A DNA stretch of 22,027 bases from an uncultured Desulfobacca sp. (GTDB lineage Bacteria > Desulfobacterota > Desulfobaccia > Desulfobaccales > Desulfobaccaceae). The notes under the pieces were generated by a model, which was given only the letters and a program-made list of their open reading frames with translations, had not been told where the DNA came from and searched no databases. The stretch covers positions 1-22,027 of the forward strand of contig CALGOE010000252.1 in the NCBI GenBank assembly GCA_937958145.1. The letters run 5' to 3'. Below are positions 1 to 5,814 of the stretch, piece after piece (position 1 is the stretch's first letter; each line of letters opens with the position of its first letter). A program made the position numbers and the translations under genes.

Positions 1-1578
1 CTGGCCTATGGGGATCTGGACTTTGAGTTAATGACAATGCCGAGCCATATGGACGTGGCCGCTCCAGAAACCGCGGCGGCCGAAGAATCGTTTTTTCCGC
101 TGGAGGCCAGTCCTGCCACCCGCCTGGATGACCCCGTGAAGATGTACCTGAAGGAAATGGGCATGGTCTCTTTGCTGACCCGAGAAGGTGAGATTGAAAT
201 TGCCAAACGCATCCAGGAGGGCACCCGAGAAATGATCACGGCCCTCTTGGAAACCCCGAGCGCGCGGCGGGAACTCCTCCAGGCCGCCAAACAGATGGCC
301 GAAGGGAGGGGAGCAAGCCCCGATGAGAACGGCGAACTGCTGGAAGAGGAGGAGGAGCTGGAACCGGGGCAGGATCGCTTCGGACCATTTCTCGATGACA
401 TCCACCGGCTGGAAACCCTTTGTCAACGCCTCCAAACCTGCCTGCACAGGAGAACCTTGACAGCCGCCCAACGGACCCGTCTCCTGGCCCGGCGACAGGT
501 ATATCATCAGCGCCTTGGCCACATCCTGGCGGATATGAAGTTGCCGCCCACCCAGCTCAATCGCATCGTCCGGCTGGTGAACGATTATGGCTATGCCCTC
601 CGGACCTGTCAGAAAGAAATGGCCAACTGTCTGCGTCAATCCGGCCTGTCGCCCCTGACTTTTTCCCGTCTTCTCCGCAAGGCCGGCCATGGGAAAAACG
701 GCCGGAAAAATCTGTCGCCGGAACAGAAGAAACTCTTGGCTAACTGGCGGCAAGCCCAGGAACGGCTGGCCGCACTGGAACGGGAAACGGGGTTGCACCG
801 GAAACGACTCGCCGCCATCCACGGCCGTCTGCAACGGGCCGAGCGCCAGGCCTCCCGGGCCAAACGGGAGCTGGTGGAAGCCAATCTGCGCCTGGTGGTC
901 AGCATCGCCAAAAAATATACCAACCGGGGGCTGCAGTTTCTCGATCTCATCCAGGAAGGCAATATCGGCCTGATGAAGGCGGTGGAAAAGTTCGAATATG
1001 AACGGGGCTATAAATTCAGCACCTACGCCACCTGGTGGATCCGCCAGGCCATCACCCGGGCCATCGCCGATCAGGCCCGGACCATTCGGATTCCGGTCCA
1101 CATGATCGAGACCATCAACAAACTCTTGCGGACCTCCCGCTACCTGGTCCAGGAACTGGGCCGGGAACCCACCCCCGAAGAACTGGCGGAAAAGATGGAA
1201 TATCCCCTGGAAAAGGTGCGCAAAGTCCTTAAAATCGCCAAAGAACCCATCTCTTTGGAAACTCCCATCGGGGAAGAAGAAGACAGCTATCTGGCCGATT
1301 TCATCGAAGACAAGAAGATCGCTCTGCCCACCGAGGCCATTGAAAACCTCAATCTGGCCGAAATCACCCGCACGGTGCTGTCCACCCTGACACCCCGGGA
1401 GGAGAAGGTCATCCGCCTGCGTTTCGGCATCGGCGAAAAAACCGATCACACCCTGGAAGAAGTGGGACGGAAATTCATGGTAACCCGGGAGCGCATCCGT
1501 CAGATCGAAGCCAAAGCGCTGCGCAAACTCCGGCACGCCTCCCGGATCAAACGCCTGCAGAGCTTTACCGAGAATTGA
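1..1578 (+). CDS. rpoD: RNA polymerase primary sigma factor RpoD (sigma-70), 5' end outside window
   Basis: Primary sigma factor that directs core RNA polymerase to housekeeping promoters. Counting from the Met codon at 31, region 1.2 (DPVKMYLKEMG) is at about residues 34-62. A charged non-conserved spacer follows. Region 2 starts at about residue 280 (ELVEANLRLVVSIAKKYTNRG) and includes the promoter-melting and -10 recognition segment YATWWIRQAITRAI at about 332. Region 3 comes next, and region 4 with its -35-binding helix-turn-helix (VTRERIRQIEAKALRKLR) is at the C terminus. The frame is open without a stop to the left edge, and those codons read LAYGDLDFEL, which resembles the end of a region 1.1. 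I therefore infer that the true start lies upstream and that the ATG at 31 is internal. No good Shine-Dalgarno precedes 31. The family assignment is near certain; only the 5' end is open. Confidence 0.93.
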   Translation: MAYGDLDFELMTMPSHMDVAAPETAAAEESFFPLEASPATRLDDPVKMYLKEMGMVSLLTREGEIEIAKRIQEGTREMITALLETPSARRELLQAAKQMAEGRGASPDENGELLEEEEELEPGQDRFGPFLDDIHRLETLCQRLQTCLHRRTLTAAQRTRLLARRQVYHQRLGHILADMKLPPTQLNRIVRLVNDYGYALRTCQKEMANCLRQSGLSPLTFSRLLRKAGHGKNGRKNLSPEQKKLLANWRQAQERLAALERETGLHRKRLAAIHGRLQRAERQASRAKRELVEANLRLVVSIAKKYTNRGLQFLDLIQEGNIGLMKAVEKFEYERGYKFSTYATWWIRQAITRAIADQARTIRIPVHMIETINKLLRTSRYLVQELGREPTPEELAEKMEYPLEKVRKVLKIAKEPISLETPIGEEEDSYLADFIEDKKIALPTEAIENLNLAEITRTVLSTLTPREEKVIRLRFGIGEKTDHTLEEVGRKFMVTRERIRQIEAKALRKLRHASRIKRLQSFTEN

Positions 1579-1626
1579 GGCGACAGTCGGGCCGTTCGCC
1601 GCTTTTGCCAGCTGCCGCGGGCGGTT

Positions 1627-1658
1627 CCGGGAAAAAAGGAGTCGAAAAATTTTTCCGG
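1627..1658. repeat. Inverted repeat between rpoD and the tRNA
   Basis: The arms 1627-1636 (CCGG, one extra G, then AAAAA) and 1650-1658 (TTTTTCCGG) are complementary with one bulged G. The inner segment 1644-1655 (GAAAAATTTTTC) is itself a 12-bp palindrome. It sits just upstream of the -10 element of the tRNA promoter. It lacks the order expected of an intrinsic terminator (GC stem, then a T run), so it may be an AT-rich upstream element or a protein-binding site. Its function is not known. Confidence 0.35.
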
Positions 1659-1663
1659 TGTAT

Positions 1664-1669
1664 TATAAT
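1664..1669 (+). promoter_or_regulatory. Candidate -10 element for the tRNA gene
   Basis: A perfect TATAAT occurs 39 nt before the first base of the tRNA and is preceded by further AT-rich sequence. No convincing -35 hexamer is seen at 16-18 nt upstream (the region reads GTCGAA). Placement between rpoD and the tRNA fits a separate promoter for the stable RNA. Confidence 0.45.
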
Positions 1670-1708
1670 CTTATGAGTATGGTGACTGCTGGACCAAGGC
1701 AATTGCTC

Positions 1709-1784
1709 GGGCCCATAGCTCAACGGTCAGAGCCACCGGCTCATAACCGGAAGGTTCCTGGTTCGAATCCAGGTGGGCCCACCA
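1709..1784 (+). tRNA. tRNA with anticodon CAU, probably tRNA-Ile2 (lysidine type)
   Basis: A complete 76-nt cloverleaf can be folded by hand. The acceptor is GGGCCCA (1709-1715) with TGGGCCC (1774-1780), followed by discriminator A and an encoded CCA. The D stem is GCTC/GAGC, the anticodon loop is CTCATAA (anticodon CAT), and the T arm is CCTGG-TTCGAAT-CCAGG. The first acceptor pair G-C rules out an initiator tRNA, which needs a C-A mismatch at 1-72. Pairs C4-G69 and C5-G68 match those that TilS uses to recognise tRNA-Ile2, where C34 becomes lysidine and AUA is read. Elongator tRNA-Met remains the alternative. The outermost anticodon-stem pair (27-43) is an A-A mismatch. Confidence 0.93.
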
Positions 1785-1852
1785 GGATCATGCTGATGGA
1801 CATAAAAATTTCGCAGAATGCAGTATTAACTTAACGGAGTCACGGAAAAGGG

Positions 1853-1877
1853 ATGGGGTGCTGGCAAAGCACCCCAT
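1853..1877 (+). other. Perfect 9-bp hairpin between the tRNA and the Nif3 gene
   Basis: ATGGGGTGC at 1853-1861 is the exact reverse complement of GCACCCCAT at 1869-1877, with a 7-nt loop. The sequence that follows (CTTACCTTGC) is not T-rich, so this is not a classical intrinsic terminator. It covers an ATG at 1853 that is in frame with the Nif3 gene, which argues that the translated start is the later ATG at 1889 and that the hairpin lies in the 5' leader. Confidence 0.6.
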
Positions 1878-1888
1878 CTTACCTTGCA

Positions 1889-3004
1889 ATGCGCGCAACC
1901 GTCCAAGATATCCTCGCGGTGGTGGAAAAACAGGCCCCGGCGCTCCTGGCTGCCAGTTGGGATCGGGTCGGCCTCCAGGTGGGCTCGCCTCGGCAACCGG
2001 TGGAGCGGGTGCTGGTAGCCCTGGAGCCGACCACACCAGTGGTCCAACAGGCCGTAGCCGCGGGGGCACACCTGCTCCTGACCCATCATCCTCTTTTTTT
2101 TCAGCCGCGGCAGCAGCTCAATCCCGACAACCCGCTGGATCGGCCCATTGCCTTGGCCCTCAAACACGACGTAGCCGTGGCCGCCGCCCATACGAACCTG
2201 GATGCCGCGGCCGACGGCCTCAATGCTTATCTGGCCAATCTTCTGGGCCTGACCAACCTGACACCCTTGACCGTGACGCGCACCGAACCGGTGGTCAAGC
2301 TGACGGTTTTCGTGCCGGTGGGTTATGAAGACCGGGTGCGAGAGGCCGTCTGTGAGACCGGTGCCGGCATCATCGGCAATTACTCCCACTGCACCTTCCA
2401 GGTGCGGGGCCAGGGCACGTATCGGCCGCTGGCCGGGGCCCGGCCGTGGCAGGGGCAGATGGCCGTCCTGAACCGGGCCGAGGAAGTCCGCCTCGAGGTG
2501 GTGCTGCCCGAAGGCCTGGTCCCGGCGGCGCTGGCCAACCTGCGGGCGGCCCATCCCTATGAGGAAGTCGCGTATGATCTCTACCCCCTGGCCAACCCCG
2601 GCCTGGCCCATGGCTTTGGCCGCATCGGCACTTGGCCCGAACCCCGCCCCTTTGCTGAGATCATTGCCGAGCTGAAACGGTTATTTCACACCGACCATCT
2701 GAGAACCACCGGCCGACCCCGCCCCTTGCTGCAACGGGTGGCGGTCTGTGGCGGCAGCGGCGGCGATCTCATCCCTCGCGCCTGGGAACAGGGTGCAGAA
2801 CTTTTTCTCACCGGAGATGTGCGTTATCATCAGGCCGCACCTTTTGCTCAGGAAGAAATGGCGGTTATTGATCTGGGGCATTACGCCACCGAGGTCCTTT
2901 TTATACCAGAGTGGACGCGGCGTTTACGGGCAGACCTGCAGGCAGCCGGTTTGGCTGTGGCAGTCACCGCCGCCGCCGACGAAGACCCCTTCAGGTACCT
3001 GTAA
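1889..3004 (+). CDS. Nif3-like dinuclear metal-centre protein (YbgI/YqfO family)
   Basis: Member of the NIF3/DUF34 family, widely conserved hexameric proteins with a two-metal site. Databases often label it GTP cyclohydrolase 1 type 2, but the physiological role is unsettled. With the start at 1889 the protein has 371 residues, the usual length of the long subfamily. Visible metal-site residues are the HHP motif at 66-68, HTNLD at 101-105, and H331 and E335 in LGHYATE near the C terminus. Residues about 134-240 form the PII/CutA-like domain inserted between the two halves in YqfO-type members. An in-frame ATG at 1853 would add 12 residues, but it lies in a perfect hairpin and the added residues are not conserved-looking. 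Neither start has a textbook Shine-Dalgarno. The zinc-ribbon gene follows 80 nt later. Confidence 0.9.
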   Translation: MRATVQDILAVVEKQAPALLAASWDRVGLQVGSPRQPVERVLVALEPTTPVVQQAVAAGAHLLLTHHPLFFQPRQQLNPDNPLDRPIALALKHDVAVAAAHTNLDAAADGLNAYLANLLGLTNLTPLTVTRTEPVVKLTVFVPVGYEDRVREAVCETGAGIIGNYSHCTFQVRGQGTYRPLAGARPWQGQMAVLNRAEEVRLEVVLPEGLVPAALANLRAAHPYEEVAYDLYPLANPGLAHGFGRIGTWPEPRPFAEIIAELKRLFHTDHLRTTGRPRPLLQRVAVCGGSGGDLIPRAWEQGAELFLTGDVRYHQAAPFAQEEMAVIDLGHYATEVLFIPEWTRRLRADLQAAGLAVAVTAAADEDPFRYL

Positions 3005-3084
3005 TCTGCCGGCAGAGAGTTGTTTGCTGGCAGTTGGCCGTGTCCCGGGCACCTGAAGACATTACCAAATTGGAGGAACCCCCC

Positions 3085-3828
3085 TTGTTACCGGAATTGA
3101 GCAAGCTCATTTCTCTGCAGGAACTTGATCTGGAGATCAAAGGCCTCGTGCAGTGCCAGCATGAACTCCCCCAAACCATGCGGGAGTTGGAAGCCCAGCT
3201 GGCCGAGATGCAGGCCCGAGCCGCAGAGAAACTGCAGGAACTGGAAGAAACGAAAAAACAGCATCGCCAACTGCAACAGGAAATGGACATGCTGGATGAG
3301 GGCATTACCCGCAGTCGGCAGCGCCTGATGGAGATCAAAGACAATATTGAGTATAAGGCGATGCTCAAGGAAATTGCCTTCAAAGAGGATCGCAAAGACC
3401 AGAAAGAAACAGAGATTCTGGAGATCAGCGAACAGGAAGATGCTTTGACCGCCGAACTGGCCTCTCTCCAGGAAGAGATCAACGTCCGGCAGGCCAATCT
3501 GGAAAAACTGCAGGCCGAGGTGGCAGCCGAATTAGCCGAACAGGAAGCCAAAATCAACGAGTTGCAGAGCCAACGCCAGCAGATCCAGAAAAACATCCCG
3601 GCGCCGCTGTTAAAACGCTATGACTTTATCCGGGAAAAACGTCAAGGCATTGCCGTCGCCGAGGTGCGCCAGGGGGTCTGCCAGGCCTGCCACATGAATC
3701 TGCCGCCGCAAAAGTTCATTGAACTGCAGATGGATCAGGAGCTCATGACCTGCCCCCACTGCCAGCGGATTATCTACTTTGTCCCCCTGGAGGAAAACGG
3801 CGGCGCCAACCCGGCCGAGGCCGCTTGA
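3085..3828 (+). CDS. Coiled-coil C4-type zinc-ribbon protein, TTG start
   Basis: A 247-residue protein of the zinc-ribbon domain family (zf-RING_7/CdsZ-like). Residues about 5-170 are a long, highly charged coiled coil rich in Glu, Gln, Leu and Lys. The C terminus carries a four-cysteine zinc ribbon, C199-x2-C202 and C223-x2-C226. Homologues with this layout have been linked to nucleic-acid or ribosome-associated roles, but the function is not established for this gene. The start is chosen at TTG 3085 because GGAGGA lies at 3072-3077, 7 nt upstream. Sequence further upstream in the same frame overlaps the end of the Nif3 gene and encodes Arg/Gly-rich residues with no family resemblance. It is probably co-transcribed with the Nif3 gene, and rnpB follows. 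Confidence 0.88.
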   Translation: MLPELSKLISLQELDLEIKGLVQCQHELPQTMRELEAQLAEMQARAAEKLQELEETKKQHRQLQQEMDMLDEGITRSRQRLMEIKDNIEYKAMLKEIAFKEDRKDQKETEILEISEQEDALTAELASLQEEINVRQANLEKLQAEVAAELAEQEAKINELQSQRQQIQKNIPAPLLKRYDFIREKRQGIAVAEVRQGVCQACHMNLPPQKFIELQMDQELMTCPHCQRIIYFVPLEENGGANPAEAA

Positions 3829-3854
3829 GCCGGACCAGCCCTCGTCGATCCCAA

Positions 3855-3874
3855 GGCCGTCAAGGAGGACGGCC
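3855..3874 (+). terminator. Hairpin after the zinc-ribbon gene (possible terminator without T run)
   Basis: GGCCGTC (3855-3861) pairs perfectly with GACGGCC (3868-3874) around a 6-nt loop, 27 nt past the stop codon. No T tract follows, so it could act only as a weak or factor-dependent terminator, or protect the transcript's 3' end. Confidence 0.35.
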
Positions 3875-3910
3875 CGGCCGCCCAAAACGCCCTCCGGCTA
3901 AGGCAGGTCC

Positions 3911-3939
3911 TTGACCGCAGGACAGAAAAATCATAAAAT
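3911..3939 (+). promoter_or_regulatory. Sigma-70 promoter of rnpB
   Basis: TTGACC (3911-3916), a 17-bp spacer and TAAAAT (3934-3939) match the housekeeping consensus closely. The predicted start at about 3946-3952 coincides with the first base of the RNase P P1 helix at 3952, which supports the call independently. Confidence 0.75.
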
Positions 3940-3951
3940 AGTAATAGATAA

Positions 3952-4332
3952 ATCATCAGAGCAGGCCGGATGATCGCTGGCCAACCATCGGTTGGCGGGA
4001 GGAAAGTCCGAGCTCCACAGGGCAGGGTGCTGGGTAACACCCAGTGGGGGCGACCCTAAGGAAAGTGCCACAGAAAACAAACCGCCAGAGCAACCCCATT
4101 GCTCTGGTAAGGGTGAAACGGTGAGGTAAGAGCTCACCAGTTCCGGTGGCGACACCGGAAGCTCGGTAAACCCCACCCGGAGCAAGGCCAAATAGGGGAG
4201 CGTTTGAGGGCGGCCCGTCCAAAGCTCCCGGGTAGGCCGCTGGAGACCGACGGCAACGCCGGTCCTAGAGGAATGATCATCACCGGCCATGCCGGTTACA
4301 GAACTCGGCTTATGGCCTGCTCTCGATGATTT
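3952..4332 (+). ncRNA. rnpB: RNase P RNA, bacterial type A
   Basis: Catalytic RNA of ribonuclease P, which matures tRNA 5' ends. The 5' strand of P1 (3952-3967) pairs with the 3' strand (4314-4330) over 16 bp with one bulge, and this fixes both ends of the RNA. The universally conserved core is present: GAGGAAAGTCC at 3999-4009 (P4 5' side), the AGAGGAATGATC block near 4267, and ACAGAACTCGGCTTA beginning at 4298 (P4 3' side). Length of about 380 nt and layout fit type A. A T-rich run (4331-4338) follows directly, and a second GC hairpin with a T run lies at 4342-4361. The exact mature 3' end may differ by a few bases. Confidence 0.96.
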
Positions 4333-4341
4333 GTTTTTCCG

Positions 4342-4361
4342 GCGGCTGCGGCCGCTTTTTT
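4342..4361 (+). terminator. Intrinsic terminator after rnpB
   Basis: GCGGC (4342-4346), tetraloop TGCG, GCCGC (4351-4355), then six T residues (4356-4361). The short GC stem followed directly by a T run is the standard intrinsic terminator form, placed between rnpB and the glycosyltransferase gene. Confidence 0.75.
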
Positions 4362-4433
4362 CTGCAGCCAAAAAGCCTGCCGTTGACCGTCGCTTAGCGC
4401 CATCGCTTGTCGCCGTTTTGGAAGGTTGACCAC

Positions 4434-5429
4434 ATGAACCAAACCACCTCACCGGTCGCCTCGGATACCGGTGCTTCTCCTTATGTTTCCGTTGTCATTC
4501 CCGTGTACAACGAAGAAGAAAATCTCCCGGAACTGGCCAGACGCCTCTTTGCCACCCTGGATGCCCAGCCCTACCCCTACGAAATTATTTTTGTGGACGA
4601 CGGCTCCGCCGACCGCTCCTGGGAGGTTATCTCCCGCCTGCACCAAGAGCATCCCGGGAACGTGCGGGCCCTTCAGTTTATCCGCAATTTTGGCCAACAT
4701 CCGGCCATCTTCGCCGGTTTCCAGACCGCGCGCGGCCAAGTCATCGTCACCTTGGACGCTGACCTGCAGAACCCGCCGGAAGAAATCCCCAAACTCGTGG
4801 CCAAGATCGAAGAAGGTTACGATACCGTGGGCGGCTGGCGGGAGATCCGCCATGATTCCTTTTTCCGCCGCCTGCCCTCGGCCCTGATCAACTGGCTGAT
4901 GTCCAAGGTGACGGGAGTCTACCTCCGGGACTACGGCTGCATGCTCCGGGCCTACCGCCGCAGCGTCATCGACAGCATCAACCAATGCCACGAATCCACC
5001 AGCTTCATCCCGGCCCTGGCCAACAGTTTCGCCCGGCGCATCACCGAAGTGCCGGTGCAACACGCCGAACGGACCCGGGGCCAATCCAAATACAGCCTGG
5101 TGAAGCTCATCCGCCTGAACTTCGACTTCATGACCGGCTTCTCCCACCTGCCCATCCACTTCGTGGGCATCACCGGCCTGCTCATCGCCCTGGCCGGCCT
5201 GGGCTTCGGCCTCTTTTTGATGCTGCGCCGCCTTTGGATTGGCCCGGAAGTGGAAGGGGTCTTCACCCTCTTCGCCATCCTCTTTGTCTTTGCCGGCCTG
5301 CAGATGTTCGGCCTGGCCCTCATCGGCGAATACGTCGGCCGCATCTACCGGGAAGTGCGCCACCGCCCCCGCTTCGTGGTGCGCCAGGAGCTGGGACGTG
5401 AGCATCGTCCCTCTGGTCCCCTTCACTGA
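4434..5429 (+). CDS. Family 2 glycosyltransferase, ArnC-like (polyprenyl-phosphate sugar transferase)
   Basis: A 331-residue membrane-anchored GT-A glycosyltransferase expected to move a sugar from a nucleotide donor onto undecaprenyl phosphate at the inner leaflet of the cytoplasmic membrane. The N-terminal domain has SVVIPVYNEEENLPEL (19-34), the donor-binding DDG at 55-57 and metal-binding DAD at 108-110 within TLDADLQNPPEEIP. RDYGCMLRAYRR at 165-176 is very like ArnC. Two C-terminal transmembrane segments lie at about 241-265 and 275-298, followed by GEYVGRIYREV. ArnC attaches formylated aminoarabinose, but no other arn gene is nearby, so the sugar is unknown; a GtrB/DPM1-like role is also possible. 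The start at 4434 is preceded by GGAAGG (4420-4425); an in-frame TTG at 4407 is less likely. Its stop is 1 nt from the stop of the convergent YHS gene. Confidence 0.9.
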   Translation: MNQTTSPVASDTGASPYVSVVIPVYNEEENLPELARRLFATLDAQPYPYEIIFVDDGSADRSWEVISRLHQEHPGNVRALQFIRNFGQHPAIFAGFQTARGQVIVTLDADLQNPPEEIPKLVAKIEEGYDTVGGWREIRHDSFFRRLPSALINWLMSKVTGVYLRDYGCMLRAYRRSVIDSINQCHESTSFIPALANSFARRITEVPVQHAERTRGQSKYSLVKLIRLNFDFMTGFSHLPIHFVGITGLLIALAGLGFGLFLMLRRLWIGPEVEGVFTLFAILFVFAGLQMFGLALIGEYVGRIYREVRHRPRFVVRQELGREHRPSGPLH

Positions 5430-5430
5430 A

Positions 5431-5706
5431 TTATTTCTTCCCCACCGGCTCCAATTGCACGCCTTGGGCCTCCAATTTTTTCACATACTTGGCCGGATCC
5501 TTTTTGAACTCCGGGATGCAGGCCGGGCAGCAGAAATAAATCCGTTGGCCCTGGTAATCAAGGTAAATATTTTTATCGATGGCACCGCCCATGACCGGGC
5601 AGGTGGTTTGCGGCTTGCCGGCAGCCGCAGAAATCTGGGATAACGTTAAAGCCGCCGGGCCGCTGAGCAGGCTGACGATGATGAACAGCAGCAGTCCTTT
5701 CCGCAT
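5431..5706 (-). CDS. Small exported YHS-domain metal-binding protein
   Basis: A 91-residue protein with a Sec-type signal peptide (basic MRKG, hydrophobic core at about 5-22, likely cleavage after the AAA at 27-29) and a YHS domain. The domain keeps the CPVMGG motif (C36), IYFCCPAC (C59, C60, C63) and the FKKDPAKYVKKL tail, a pattern typical of small YHS proteins thought to bind copper or other soft metals. The start at 5706 is set by a strong GGGAGG a few bases upstream; an in-frame ATG 12 codons earlier lacks this. It lies 108 nt downstream of the Omp85 gene on the same strand and may share its transcript. Metal and partner are not deducible from sequence. Confidence 0.85.
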   Translation of the reverse strand: MRKGLLLFIIVSLLSGPAALTLSQISAAAGKPQTTCPVMGGAIDKNIYLDYQGQRIYFCCPACIPEFKKDPAKYVKKLEAQGVQLEPVGKK

Positions 5707-5814
5707 AATATTCCTCCCTCCCGGGGGATAATGTTCTGCCAATCAACTTTCGTCACAAAGTAACCATGCCCGGAGGGAAAATCCAGAGGCAGCCAAACTG
5801 CCGGCTCTGTGGTG

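Noticed and set aside
28..1536. A 502-codon open frame on the minus strand opposite rpoD, and similar long frames opposite pyrG and the glycosyltransferase gene
   Set aside because: They lie wholly opposite strongly conserved genes, have Gly/Phe/His/Asp-rich compositions expected of antisense reading in GC-rich DNA, and show no family motif.
1853..1877. Intrinsic terminator for the tRNA
   Set aside because: The stem is perfect, but no T run follows it, so an intrinsic terminator is not supported.
4434..5429. Naming the glycosyltransferase arnC and inferring a polymyxin-resistance locus
   Set aside because: The protein is strongly ArnC-like, but no arnA, arnB, arnD or arnT neighbours exist here, and related enzymes transfer other sugars.
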